From the NCBI GenBank assembly GCA_016210565.1, contig JACQUA010000229.1, positions 1-38,108 of the forward strand: a stretch of DNA of 38,108 nt, read 5' to 3'. Shown piece after piece: positions 1-7,680 of the stretch. This stretch comes from Chloroflexota bacterium. GTDB lineage: Bacteria > Chloroflexota > Dehalococcoidia > JACQUA01. Position numbers and translations under genes: made by a program. Position 1 is the stretch's first letter. Every line of letters begins with the position of its first letter. The notes below the pieces were generated by a model. The model did not search any database, was not told where the DNA came from, and saw nothing but the letters and a program-made list of their open reading frames with translations.

Positions 1-117
1 GCTCAGACTGCTTGACTGCTCGACTGCTTGACTGCTCAGACTGCTTGACTGCTTGACTGCTCGACTGCTTGACTGCTCAGACTGCTTGACTGCTTGACTG
101 CTTGACTGCTCAGACTG
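1..117. repeat. R1 microsatellite, GACTGCTT/GACTGCTC units
   Basis: This is an imperfect tandem array of 8-10 base units built on GACTGCTT and GACTGCTC, running off the left edge of the window. The reverse complement of the same unit reappears at 17690-17798, and looser relatives occur at 21366-21429, 24047-24068, 24349-24392 and 33081-33147. It has no coding potential and no spacers, so it is an intergenic simple repeat and not a CRISPR array. Confidence 0.85.
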
Positions 118-129
118 GCCCTGACCGAT

Positions 130-158
130 TTGACAATTCCCCGGCAAGATGGTTTAAT
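130..158 (+). promoter_or_regulatory. Probable sigma-70-type promoter of the protease gene
   Basis: TTGACA at 130-135 and TTTAAT at 153-158 are separated by 17 bases. This predicts a start near 165 and a leader of about 70 nt before the protease start at 238. The match is by eye. Confidence 0.55.
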
Positions 159-237
159 GGCCATTAGTGCGCAATTTTAGTTGCCGTGGTGCACTGCACG
201 GCGCGAGCAAGCTCTTCCAAGAGAGGAGTGTTACTTG

Positions 238-1137
238 ATGCGGCAGGATAGACCGTTTCGATCAATCAGTCCGAACCGTTCAGACCCACCAGGCCCGGCT
301 CATGGCCTGCCGATTTCCCGGCTGGCGGGGATCCGGCAACGCCTGGCCCGCTTTTACCCCCGTGTCCGAGGTTTCTTGCTGCTCGGAGCAGGCATCGCCA
401 TCGCCGTCTCCGCCATCCTCGTCTACGATGCCACCAGACCGGCCCCTCAGAGACTCACCCAGCGGGACATTGACGCCGCGGTGGTGCGCTCCCTCGAAAA
501 GATTCCCCCCAAACCGTCGTTCTCCTCCCAGGTCTACGAAGTGATCCGCCCCTCCCTGGTCCGCGTTCGCGCTGTCAAACGCAACTCGGATAACGAGGTT
601 GAGGGAGGCATCGGCGCCGGCTTCGTCGTCCAGGATAACGGCACTATCCTGACCAGCCTCCATGTCGTCAAGGATGCCGAGGAAGTCCGCGTTACTTTCG
701 CTGATGGAACGAGGTCGAGGGCATCCATCATCGTGCAACAGCCGGAGAACGACCTGGCCGTATTGCTGGCCCACGAAATCCCTGACGACCTGGAGCCGGT
801 GACCATGGCCAGCTCGGCATCACTGCGGGTCGGCGACGAGGTGGTCGCGGTCGGCAATCCCTTTGGCTTCCGTAACTCGCTGTCCTCCGGGGTGGTCTCC
901 GGCCTGGGACGGAGCCTGACGTCAAAGAAATCGGGGCAGACCCTGAGGAATCTGATCCAGTTCGACGCGGCGGTAAATCCGGGCAATTCCGGGGGACCCC
1001 TGGTCAACCGCGACGGGGAAGTGGTAGGCATAGTTACCGCCCTGGTGAATCCCATCGACCAGGAGTTCTTCATCGGGATCGGCTTTGCCGTTCCCATCGA
1101 GACCGCCGCCGGCGCCTCGGGATCGCCGCCGGTGTAA
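238..1137 (+). CDS. Membrane-anchored trypsin-like serine protease (HtrA/DegP catalytic domain, no PDZ)
   Basis: This is a 299-residue S1C-type protease probably acting at the outer face of the membrane. The ATG at 238 is chosen because GAGAGGAG at 221-228 sits 9 nt upstream; an in-frame TTG at 181 has no such site. A single membrane segment lies at about residues 45-63, followed by a linker and the protease fold. The catalytic triad is visible as His142 (TSLHVV), Asp172 (ENDLAV) and Ser251 (GNSGGP). The protein stops soon after the last beta strands (IGFAVPIETA), and no PDZ domain is encoded downstream, unlike DegP or DegS. Substrate selection must therefore rest on the protease domain or a partner. 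Members of this family handle misfolded exported proteins; that role is inferred here. The gene stands alone with its own promoter. Confidence 0.9.
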   Translation: MRQDRPFRSISPNRSDPPGPAHGLPISRLAGIRQRLARFYPRVRGFLLLGAGIAIAVSAILVYDATRPAPQRLTQRDIDAAVVRSLEKIPPKPSFSSQVYEVIRPSLVRVRAVKRNSDNEVEGGIGAGFVVQDNGTILTSLHVVKDAEEVRVTFADGTRSRASIIVQQPENDLAVLLAHEIPDDLEPVTMASSASLRVGDEVVAVGNPFGFRNSLSSGVVSGLGRSLTSKKSGQTLRNLIQFDAAVNPGNSGGPLVNRDGEVVGIVTALVNPIDQEFFIGIGFAVPIETAAGASGSPPV

Positions 1138-1149
1138 AGGATTCAAGAT

Positions 1150-1190
1150 TCCCCACCCGGTACCACAGGCCTCCGTGCCTGTGTGAGCCG
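1150..1190. repeat. R5 hairpin repeat (GGTACCACAGGC...GCCTGTG)
   Basis: A GC-rich inverted repeat around CACAGGC and GCCTGTG lies between the protease and MoxR genes. Relatives occur at 16180-16203, 18008-18055, 18092-18138, 19738-19766 and 22655-22686. It could act as a transcript-end hairpin, but there is no T tract. Confidence 0.7.
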
Positions 1191-1269
1191 GACCAAGACC
1201 AAATACAATTTTCTTTTGCTGACAACGAGATAATTTGCCTTCGATTACACAAAAGGGTAGCAACAGAAC

Positions 1270-2280
1270 ATGGAACAACAAACCGCAAGATCCGCTCCGC
1301 TGATGGAGCAAATTCTTTACGAAGTAAAAAAGGTCATCGTCGGTCAGGACCATCTGCTCGAGCGCGTGCTGGTGGCCCTCCTGTCCCAGGGACACCTTCT
1401 GGTGGAAGGGGTGCCCGGCCTGGCCAAGACGCTGACCATCAAGACCCTGGCCGAGGCCGTTCACGGCACTTTCAAACGCATCCAGTTCACCCCTGACCTG
1501 GTCCCGGCAGACCTGATCGGGACGCGCATTTATAACCAGAAGACCGGCGAATTCAGCACGTCCCTCGGGCCGGTCTTTACCAACCTGCTCCTCGCGGACG
1601 AGATCAACCGCGCCCCGGCCAAAGTTCAGAGCGCCCTTCTCGAAGTGATGCAGGAACGCCAGGTCACCATCGGCGGCGAGACCTACAAGGTGCCCGAACC
1701 GTTCCTGGTGATGGCCACCCAGAACCCCATCGAGACCGAGGGGACCTACCCCCTCCCCGAGGCCCAGGTGGACCGTTTCATGATGAAAGTCATCGTAGAT
1801 TATCCCAACGAAGGAGAGGAATTCGTCGTTGTGGAACGGATGATAGGGGCGATGTCACCCGTCAGGGCGGTGGTCACTACAGAACAGCTCCGCGGCCTCC
1901 GGCTCGAAACGGAAAAGGTGTACGTTGACCCGTCGCTGATCCAGTACGCCGTCGCCCTGGCGACGGCAACGCGCTACCCGGAGAAATTCGGCTTGCCCGA
2001 CCTGGCAAAATATATCATGTACGGCGCCAGCCCGCGGGCGTCCATCAATCTGATCATCAGCGCCCGCGCCCTGGCCTTCGTGCGGGGCCGTGGCTACGTG
2101 GTGCCGCAGGACGTCCTGGATATGGCCCTCGACGTCATGCGCCACCGGCTCGTCCTCTCTTACGAGGCCATGTCGGACAGCGTCACCAGCGATTCCATTC
2201 TGCGGCAGATCCTGGCAAAAATCCCTGCCCCGGCCCAGCCCCTGGAGGCCCATGAAGCCGTCAAGATTCCTCTCCCTTGA
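1270..2280 (+). CDS. MoxR-family AAA+ ATPase
   Basis: This 336-residue protein has the full MoxR architecture. Walker A is GVPGLAKT at 47-54, Walker B is LLLADE at 106-111, sensor 1 is ATQNP at 149-153, and the arginine region EAQVDRF is at 164-170. A C-terminal all-helical lid runs from about 230 to 325. MoxR ATPases act as chaperones that mature or activate protein complexes with VWA-domain partners. The next two genes encode exactly such partners (DUF58 and BatA-like), so a moxR-DUF58-VWA module is well supported. The target complex is unknown. The start ATG has only a weak AGGGTAG-type site upstream. The stop codon is formed inside a hairpin repeat (see 2268-2305). Confidence 0.95.
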   Translation: MEQQTARSAPLMEQILYEVKKVIVGQDHLLERVLVALLSQGHLLVEGVPGLAKTLTIKTLAEAVHGTFKRIQFTPDLVPADLIGTRIYNQKTGEFSTSLGPVFTNLLLADEINRAPAKVQSALLEVMQERQVTIGGETYKVPEPFLVMATQNPIETEGTYPLPEAQVDRFMMKVIVDYPNEGEEFVVVERMIGAMSPVRAVVTTEQLRGLRLETEKVYVDPSLIQYAVALATATRYPEKFGLPDLAKYIMYGASPRASINLIISARALAFVRGRGYVVPQDVLDMALDVMRHRLVLSYEAMSDSVTSDSILRQILAKIPAPAQPLEAHEAVKIPLP

Positions 2281-2305
2281 AGGGAGAGGATTAAGGAGAG
2301 GGTGA
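2268..2305 (+). repeat. R9 hairpin repeat forming the 3' end of the MoxR gene
   Basis: A perfect 10-bp stem pairs 2268-2277 with 2281-2290 around a three-base loop TGA, which is the stop codon of the MoxR gene. The following TTAAGGAGAGGGTGAA belongs to the same repeat. A second copy forms the end of the giant dockerin gene at 37930-37968. It may protect transcript ends. No T tract follows, so intrinsic termination is doubtful. Confidence 0.8.
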
Positions 2306-2337
2306 AGAGCTTTCAAAGCTCCCTCATCCTGACCACA

Positions 2338-2375
2338 TGTTCGCTGAACGAACGGGCAGGATGCCAGTTCTATTG
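2338..2375. repeat. R10 repeat, single copy (CTGAACGAACGGGCAGGATG)
   Basis: This is a single copy of the unit that is repeated four times in tandem at 17210-17305. It lies in the short gap between the MoxR and DUF58 genes. Confidence 0.65.
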
Positions 2376-2421
2376 GTCTTGAGGCCGCCGCACCCCCGCG
2401 CCACCAAAATATTTGAGACCC

Positions 2422-3390
2422 ATGAAACCATCAGCGCCAAGCTCTGATACAAACCTCGCAGGCGGGGACGCCCGCGCCAGCCCTGAGAACGTCCTGCTCC
2501 GCCTCGACTGGAAGGTGGTGCGCCGGCTGGACGGCCTCCTGCAGGGCGATTACCGGACTCTTTTCCATGGCTTCGGTCTGGACCTCGCCGAGCTGCGGGA
2601 GTACCAGTTCAATGACGACGTGCGCTACATCGATTGGAACGTCACGGCGCGCCTGCAGACCCCCTACGTCCGCCAGTACCTGGAAGACCGGGAAGTGACC
2701 GCGTGGTTTCTCCTGGACCTCAGCCCCTCGGTCGACTTCGGCACAGTGCGGACGCTGAAACGCAACCTGCTGATTGATTTCGTCGGCGTGCTGGCCCGTC
2801 TGCTGACCAGGCACGGCAACCGGGTCGGCGCCATCTGCTACGGCGGAAGCGTGGAGCGCATTGTTCCCGCGGGCGGGGGCAAGCCGCAGGTATTGCGACT
2901 TCTCAAAGAGGTGATGGACCGGCCCCGGTTGAACCGCGCCCCGCCTACCAATCTCACGGAGTTGCTGGCAACGGCTTTGCGCATGATCCGTCGCCGGTCC
3001 CTGGTCTTTGTCATTTCCGATTTCATCAGCTCCCCGGGCTGGTCCCAGCCGCTGAAGATGCTCGGCCAGCGGCACGAGACCCTGGCCGTCCGGCTTTACG
3101 ATCCCCGCGAGGTGGAGTTGCCGGACATCGGCGTTCTAATCATGGAAGATGCGGAGACGGGACAGCAACTCTATGTTGACACTCGCGATAAGGGCTTCAG
3201 AAAGCGGTTCTCGGAAGCGGCGGTGCGCCGAGAGTATGAGTTGAACGTGGCCTTTCGTCGCGCCGGGGTGGACGCGGCGGCGATTTCCACCGAAGGCGAC
3301 CTGGTGAAGGAAATCCTGCGGCTGGCCTCCGCCCGCAAGCAACGCAGGATGGCCTCGGCGTCTTTTCATGTGCCCGCCGGGAGGAATTGA
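2422..3390 (+). CDS. DUF58 domain protein (VWA-like)
   Basis: This 322-residue cytoplasmic protein carries the DUF58 signature around residues 64-80 (FNDDVRYIDWNV). A degenerate MIDAS-like DLSPS at 99-103 follows, at the start of a VWA-like fold. DUF58 proteins are nearly always encoded beside MoxR ATPases and are thought to be their partners. The ATG at 2422 is preferred; an in-frame TTG at 2413 would add three residues. No membrane segment is seen. It lies 141 bases after the MoxR gene, with repeats R9 and R10 between them, and is followed by a repeat-filled gap and the BatA-like gene. Co-transcription of all three is likely but not proven. Confidence 0.92.
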   Translation: MKPSAPSSDTNLAGGDARASPENVLLRLDWKVVRRLDGLLQGDYRTLFHGFGLDLAELREYQFNDDVRYIDWNVTARLQTPYVRQYLEDREVTAWFLLDLSPSVDFGTVRTLKRNLLIDFVGVLARLLTRHGNRVGAICYGGSVERIVPAGGGKPQVLRLLKEVMDRPRLNRAPPTNLTELLATALRMIRRRSLVFVISDFISSPGWSQPLKMLGQRHETLAVRLYDPREVELPDIGVLIMEDAETGQQLYVDTRDKGFRKRFSEAAVRREYELNVAFRRAGVDAAAISTEGDLVKEILRLASARKQRRMASASFHVPAGRN

Positions 3391-3414
3391 CCATAGGTCC
3401 CAGCCCGACGTGCG

Positions 3415-3612
3415 GGCAGCGAAATGACGAATGACGAAATTCGAATGACGAATCAATGCTCAAAATCCGAATGTTCAAAACAAGGCTTGCGTTCGTCATT
3501 CGTCATTGGAATTTGATTCGTCATTGAATTTCGTCATTCGTCATTCTTTGGCCATTCGTCATTCGGACTTCGTCATTCTTGGGTCATTCGTTATTCTGAT
3601 TTTGTCATTGGA
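3415..3612. repeat. R2 repeat mosaic (CGTCATTCGTCATTCGGA family)
   Basis: About 200 bases contain repeated forms of CGTCATTC and the reverse complement GAATGACG, with both orientations present. The segment can therefore fold on itself. It separates the DUF58 and BatA-like genes. Relatives occur at 19484-19525, 19769-19800 and 30241-30275, and inside the nested palindrome at 24130-24288. It is AT-richer than the flanking genes. Confidence 0.85.
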
Positions 3613-3619
3613 GTAACCT

Positions 3620-4630
3620 ATGTCTTTTCTCTGGCCTGACATGTTGCGGGTGCTGCTGCTGGTACCTGTACTCATCATCGTCTATATCCTGCTGCAGCGG
3701 CGGCGGCAGAAATACGCCGTGCGCTATTCCAGTCTTTCGCTGGTCAAAGACGCCCTGGGCCGCGGGCCCGGCATCCGCCGCCACATCCCACCGGCCCTGT
3801 TCCTCCTGGGACTGGTGGTCATGATCGGGGCGCTGGCCCGGCCGGTGGCCACGGTCACTCTCCCGTCTCAGCAGGGTACCGTTGTCCTGACCCTGGACAT
3901 CTCCGGCAGCATGCGGGCCGACGACATGAAACCGAACCGCATGGAAGCGGCCAAAGCGGCAGCGCGGAAATTCGTCGAAAACCAGCCGAAGAACGTCCGC
4001 ATTGCCGTTGTCTCTTTCACCGACTATGCGGCCATCGTGCAGTCGCCCACCACCGACCGCGAGGCGGTGTTCGAGGCCATCAGCCGTCTGACCACCGAGC
4101 GCGGCACCGCCATCGGGCGGGGCATCATCAAGTCCCTGGAAGCCCTCAACGACCCGCCTCCGGCCAAACCCATGCCGCGTGATGCGCTCGTGCTGGCGGA
4201 GGCGACTCCGATGCCCACCCCGGTGCCTCGCGGCGCCTATGCCCCGGCTGTCATCATCCTCCTCAGCGACGGCCAGAGCAACGTGGGTCCGCGGCCCCTG
4301 GAGGTCGTCGAGCAGGCCGTGAACCGGGGCGTGCGGGTCTACACCGTGGGGATCGGCCACCCGGAAGGGACGGTGCTGAGGACCGAAGGCCGGGCCATAA
4401 GGGTGCGCCTGGACGAGGAAACCCTCAAGGGCATCGCCCAGAAGACCGACGGCGCCTATTTCAAGGCGGACAACGAGGAGGACCTGGTGAACATCTACGG
4501 AGACCTGAGCACGCGTCTGGTGATGAAACCGGAGCAGACCGAACTGACGGCCATCTTCACCGGCGCTGCCATCATCTTCCTGCTCGCCGCCGGCACGTTT
4601 TCGCTGTTGTGGTTTAACCGGCTGCCGTGA
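3620..4630 (+). CDS. BatA-like membrane VWA-domain protein
   Basis: This 336-residue protein has two N-terminal membrane segments (about 8-25 and 58-74). A VWA domain follows with the metal-binding motif DISGSM at 93-98. A C-terminal membrane helix lies at about 312-331. This is the BatA layout, in which the VWA domain is held at the membrane between helices. With the MoxR ATPase and DUF58 genes upstream it completes a MoxR-type module whose general role is metal-dependent assembly or activation of an envelope or redox complex. GGAG at 3610-3613 precedes the ATG by 6 nt. A Pro-rich stretch at about 183-210 interrupts the VWA fold and may be a surface loop. Confidence 0.9.
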   Translation: MSFLWPDMLRVLLLVPVLIIVYILLQRRRQKYAVRYSSLSLVKDALGRGPGIRRHIPPALFLLGLVVMIGALARPVATVTLPSQQGTVVLTLDISGSMRADDMKPNRMEAAKAAARKFVENQPKNVRIAVVSFTDYAAIVQSPTTDREAVFEAISRLTTERGTAIGRGIIKSLEALNDPPPAKPMPRDALVLAEATPMPTPVPRGAYAPAVIILLSDGQSNVGPRPLEVVEQAVNRGVRVYTVGIGHPEGTVLRTEGRAIRVRLDEETLKGIAQKTDGAYFKADNEEDLVNIYGDLSTRLVMKPEQTELTAIFTGAAIIFLLAAGTFSLLWFNRLP

Positions 4631-4639
4631 ACGACCGAG

Positions 4640-5015
4640 GTAGGGTGGGTTGAGCGCAGAGCGTGGCCGGGTGGCGAGGGGTGGCTGCGCGAACCCACCG
4701 ACGCGGACCCTTTCCGTCCGGTACCGCCCCGATGCATCGGGGCGAGGGTTGAATCATGCCCGTGCGGAACTCGGGGCGTAGGGTGGGTGAAGCGCAGAAG
4801 CGTGGGGTGTGGGCGCAGGGCGGCTGCGCGGAACCCACCAGTGAGGCGAGTCTTGAGTCTGAAGTCTGGCGTATCGACCGCAGGCAAAGTGCACTAAGCG
4901 CGTTCTGATGCAACCACGACGCCAACCTGTGGCCTTAGCCACGAATCAACACGAATACACACGAAGGTCGTTGTCTTTCACTCGTGTTAATTAGTGTTTA
5001 TTCGTGGTTCCCGTC
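4640..5015. repeat. Repeat-filled gap: two R3 copies and one R11 copy
   Basis: No gene is visible in this roughly 400-base gap. It holds two direct copies of R3 (GTAGGGTGGGT...GAACCCACC) at 4641-4702 and 4778-4840. These are followed by R11 at 4934-5010, an imperfect inverted repeat with arms containing CCACGAAT and ATTCGTGG. R3 recurs at 6328-6350 and as an inverted pair at 24069-24129 and 24289-24347. R11 recurs at 17907-17976. Weak open frames across this stretch look like by-products of its GC-rich repeats. Confidence 0.8.
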
Positions 5016-5051
5016 CCACGTATCACGGAAGTTCGAAAAAGGAGGAATGCC

Positions 5052-6242
5052 ATGCAGATGAACAAACGGATGCTTTGTCTACAGTCCCTTATTGTGGCGT
5101 CGGTCTTGCTCCTCGCGGCCTGCGGCCAGGCGGCGCCTGTCGCAACCGCCAGTCCGGTAGCGCCGACCCCCGCGCCCTCACCCGCCGGCAAGGCGACGGA
5201 CATCCCAAAGACAACGCCGAAGCCGGCTGCCGCCACGCCCGCTCCGGCGGCTAAACCCCTGGCCGGCCCGGCCTTTTACGAGGGAAAGACCATCGAAATG
5301 GTGGCGGCCACCGGGGCGGGGGGAGGCACCGATTCCACCGGCAGAGCCGTCGCCGTATTCCTTCCCAGGTACATACCCGGGCAGCCCAAAATCGTGGTGC
5401 GCAACCAGCCCGGGGCGGGGGGAGTGGTGGCCACCAACTCCTTCTTCGAAAAAGCCAGACCTGACGGACTGACCCTGCTTCACGGCTCCTCCAGCATCCT
5501 GGCCAACCAGCAGCGGCGACGCGACATTGTCAAGTTCGATTTCCTCAAGATGCCGGCCATCGGCAACATCGGCGGCTCCGGCGGTCTCCTCGCCATCCGC
5601 AAAGAGGCTAAAAGCCGCCTGACCGACCCCAGGGCCACGCCGGTGGTGATGGCCACTCGCGGCGGTGAAGAGACCACCAACCTGATTCCCCTCTTCGGCA
5701 GGGAGTTCCTCGGCTGGAACGTGCGCTGGGTCACCGGCTATAGCGGGACGGGCGAGACCATGCTCGCGGTCCGCCGGGGCGAAGTTGATATGTTCCTCGA
5801 CCAGGGACCGAATATCAGGATGATGGTGGACGAAGGGATCGCCGAAGCCGTGGCCCAGTTGGGCATCTACAAGGGCGGGAAGTTTATCCGGCGCACCGAC
5901 TTCCCTGGGGTACCCACCGTGGAAGAAATCCTGGGCGACAGGAAGCCTTCAGGACTGCCGTGGCAGGGCTACATCGCCGCCGTGATGCCGCAGACCGTCT
6001 ACAAGTTCACCGTAGCCCCGCCGGGCACGCCGGAAAACATCATGAAGATTCTCACCGACGCCTACGGCCGGATGGCCGCCGACCCCAAATTCGGCGAGCT
6101 GCTGGACAAGACCTTCGGCGAGGTTTACGTCATTTCCGTGGGTCAAGAGACCGACCGGCTCATCAAACTGACCCTGGACGTCTCGCCCGAAGCCGTGGAC
6201 TATGTTGACACCCTCTCCCGCAAGTTCGGCATCCTGAAATGA
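5052..6242 (+). CDS. Tripartite tricarboxylate transporter-type substrate-binding lipoprotein (TctC/Bug family)
   Basis: This 396-residue extracytoplasmic solute-binding protein starts at the ATG at 5052, preceded by AAAGGAGG at 5038-5045. A lipoprotein signal ends in LLAAC with Cys24. A Pro/Ala/Thr linker runs to about residue 75, and the TctC-like fold follows (GKTIEMVAATGAGGGTD, then VVRNQPGAGG). Proteins of this family bind carboxylates or related small anions and deliver them to TctA/TctB membrane subunits. Neither subunit is encoded in this window, so the partner is elsewhere or the protein works as a sensor. It appears monocistronic, bracketed by repeats on both sides. The ligand cannot be read from the sequence. 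Confidence 0.9.
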   Translation: MQMNKRMLCLQSLIVASVLLLAACGQAAPVATASPVAPTPAPSPAGKATDIPKTTPKPAAATPAPAAKPLAGPAFYEGKTIEMVAATGAGGGTDSTGRAVAVFLPRYIPGQPKIVVRNQPGAGGVVATNSFFEKARPDGLTLLHGSSSILANQQRRRDIVKFDFLKMPAIGNIGGSGGLLAIRKEAKSRLTDPRATPVVMATRGGEETTNLIPLFGREFLGWNVRWVTGYSGTGETMLAVRRGEVDMFLDQGPNIRMMVDEGIAEAVAQLGIYKGGKFIRRTDFPGVPTVEEILGDRKPSGLPWQGYIAAVMPQTVYKFTVAPPGTPENIMKILTDAYGRMAADPKFGELLDKTFGEVYVISVGQETDRLIKLTLDVSPEAVDYVDTLSRKFGILK

Positions 6243-6248
6243 TCCCGC

Positions 6249-6350
6249 CGGGACGTAGCCGCAGGCTTTACGCCTGCGGGGGCGGAGCGGGGCGTAGCCC
6301 ATGGCTTCAGCCTTGCGGTGCGGGGAGTAGGGTGGGTGAAGCGCGGGATA
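6249..6350. repeat. R7 and R3 repeats at the 3' end of the Panacea operon
   Basis: Two R7 units (CGTAGCCGCAGGCTTTA...GCCTGCGG and GCGTAGCCCATGGCTTCAGCC) are followed by a partial R3. The last dozen codons of the minus-strand gene 6307-6726 run through these repeats, so its C-terminus is probably repeat-derived. Other R7 copies lie at 21510-21545 and 33183-33220. Confidence 0.7.
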
Positions 6351-6726
6351 TGTCCTGCCTGAACTGCTTCAGGCAGCTCTTGAGCTGTAACAAGCAATCA
6401 CCCGGGAGCAGGCCCAAGCTTCGGATGTGGCCGCGCAGGTGGCCGGCCAACAGGTCCTGCACTGCTATTTCGAAGATTTGCGGCAATTGCACGTAGGTGT
6501 CCACCCTGAAGCAGTTGCCCCAGGTTGCGGGCACGAAGAAGACTTTCTTGAATTGGTTGCAACCCCTGACAACACCTTCATACCGCCTTGCCCGGGAAGT
6601 AGTATTCAGAACCAGGGCCGGAGAACCGGTATCTGCTGCGTTAAGAATGATGAAGAGCTTGTCTCCCCTGGAATGGTCCTCGAACTCGAAATCCGAGTAA
6701 AGAAGTATTTCCCCGGGTGACGCCAT
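6307..6726 (-). CDS. Small protein paired with a Panacea antitoxin-like gene (candidate toxin)
   Basis: I do not recognise the family of this 139-residue protein with certainty. Beta-rich segments (DKLFIILNAAD, ALVLNTTS, VFFVPATW) and a short hydrophobic core resemble small SH3-like barrels such as PemK/MazF, but no diagnostic motif is present. The start ATG overlaps the stop of the upstream Panacea gene in TAATG, so the two are translationally coupled. Panacea (DUF4065) proteins are known antitoxins paired with many unrelated toxins, which makes this gene a toxin candidate by position. The final 12 or so residues are encoded by intergenic repeats and may not belong to the fold. Function is inferred only from context. 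Confidence 0.7.
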   Translation of the reverse strand: MASPGEILLYSDFEFEDHSRGDKLFIILNAADTGSPALVLNTTSRARRYEGVVRGCNQFKKVFFVPATWGNCFRVDTYVQLPQIFEIAVQDLLAGHLRGHIRSLGLLPGDCLLQLKSCLKQFRQDISRASPTLLPAPQG

Positions 6727-7280
6727 TATCGTTGCTTTGTTGGCTCGATGTCGAGATTCCGCACTACTTCAAGGTGCTCCCTGAGACAAACGTCTGCGTA
6801 GTCCAGAGACACTCCGGTCCTCTCATCCACACTCAGCAGATAGTCTATGAGCCCGTTCTCCCCGCTCTCCTTGATCGTGGTGTCCCAGGGCTGCCTGGGC
6901 AAGTGGGAAACCTCGGACATCGCCCAGGCCCTGGCGTCCCTGAAGATGTAGCTCAGCTTCTTCAGAATCCCCAATTCCCGCGGCGAAAACACGGAATCGT
7001 CCGGTTGCCCGGCAGCACGAATTTCCAATTCCTTGAAACCCGATCCGGACTCGTCTCTTTTCACGACAAGCGACAGCTTCCCCTTGAAGTCCTCAGGCGC
7101 CACGCCATCCTTCATCTCCAACCACAGTTCTTTGGGTACCGGGCCATTCCTGAAAGCGTAGTATTTCAGGCCAATGGAAGGGTAACTCGTTTCTCTAAAG
7201 TGGGTAAAATCAAGGAAATAGAGAAGCTTGGACAGCTTCGTCATGTTCAGATATCTCGTATTCCCTGCAAAGTACAGCAC
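6726..7280 (-). CDS. Panacea (DUF4065) domain protein, probable antitoxin
   Basis: This protein of about 184 residues has the Panacea/SocA-like pattern: N-terminal helix ending LYFAGNTRYLNMTKLSKLLYF... with FTHFRETSYPS, then the typical YAFRNGPVP. Panacea proteins are antitoxins that neutralise diverse toxins by direct binding, often with the help of host proteases. The coupled downstream gene is the presumed toxin. The GTG at 7280 lies inside the conserved first helix. An ATG at 7319 is in frame and would add METN, then an amber codon at 7305-7307, then YRQKLLNA. The gene may thus be broken at its fifth codon, be read from a weak internal start, or contain a sequence error. No good ribosome site precedes either start. 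Confidence 0.8.
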   Translation of the reverse strand: MLYFAGNTRYLNMTKLSKLLYFLDFTHFRETSYPSIGLKYYAFRNGPVPKELWLEMKDGVAPEDFKGKLSLVVKRDESGSGFKELEIRAAGQPDDSVFSPRELGILKKLSYIFRDARAWAMSEVSHLPRQPWDTTIKESGENGLIDYLLSVDERTGVSLDYADVCLREHLEVVRNLDIEPTKQR

Positions 7281-7304
7281 GGCGTTGAGGAGTTTTTGCC
7301 TGTA

Positions 7305-7319
7305 CTAGTTTGTTTCCAT
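7305..7319 (-). other. In-frame amber codon just inside the likely original Panacea start
   Basis: Reading minus from 7319, the codons are ATG GAA ACA AAC TAG, then TAC AGG CAA AAA CTC CTC AAC GCC, leading straight into the Panacea domain. The residues after TAG (YRQKLLNAVLYF) look like the natural first helix. Seen directly; the interpretation as a nonsense change is inference. Confidence 0.55.
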
Positions 7320-7454
7320 GGGTAGCACATCCGGATTGGTGAATCGGAACGGATAGCCAGCAGAAGTCTATACCGCCAACCCGGTGAATGTCAAACCTGA
7401 GTTGACGGCCGGTTCTGGAAATACGCCGCCTTTTGGTGTAGAATTTCGTACTTG

Positions 7455-7493
7455 GGAGGGGTGTCCGAGTGGTTTATGGTAGCGGTCTTGAAA
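7455..7493 (+). pseudogene. tRNA-Ser 5' half, displaced by integration (left attachment site)
   Basis: These 39 bases are identical to 15841-15879, the 5' half of the complete tRNA-Ser, and identity stops right after the anticodon loop (CTTGAAA). What follows, TCTGTTAGCAGG, matches the sequence after the second 5' half at 14625-14663. The 60 bases upstream differ from those preceding the other two copies. This is therefore most likely the native 5' half with its native promoter, cut off from its 3' half by insertion of the two segments to the right. Confidence 0.8.
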
Positions 7494-7680
7494 TCTGTTA
7501 GCAGGGGTGTCAAAGGGTGTCGCCAGATACAAAACAGCGTCTTTATGTCGACCAGCCCGAAAGCGTTTTAGGTTTGCAGTGACGGCCTGTGATGTCTGGT
7601 GTTAGCGGTTGCGTTAGCTATCCGTTAGCTTTTTCCACGTTCATTTAGATAGGAGTGCCCGCTTGAGTCGCGTCCACGGG
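7494..7680. other. Left end of integrated element 1
   Basis: No gene is seen here. The stretch aligns loosely with 14664-14830: shared blocks are TCTGTTAGCAGG, AGGGTGT, CAGATACAAA-CAG, TTTATGT, CTGTGAT and TTCATTT-GATAGG. CAGATACAAAACAG at 7524-7537 recurs as CAGATACAAACCAG at 14694-14707 and CAGATATAAAACAG at 9203-9216, with an inverted form GTTTTGTATCTG at 14735-14746. Such repeated sub-terminal motifs are candidates for integrase arm sites. Confidence 0.6.

Noticed and set aside
1..117. Regular repeats suggestive of a CRISPR array
   Set aside because: Units are 8-10 bases with no unique spacers and no cas genes in the window; it is a microsatellite. The same applies to the arrays at 17210-17305 and 33156-33179.
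181..237. Upstream TTG start for the protease
   Set aside because: The ATG at 238 has a strong ribosome site and the extra residues show no conservation signal.
7402..7444. TTGACG and TAGAAT as the native tRNA-Ser promoter
   Set aside because: The two hexamers are 31 bases apart, too far for a standard promoter; only the -10-like TAGAAT at 7439-7444 is plausible.
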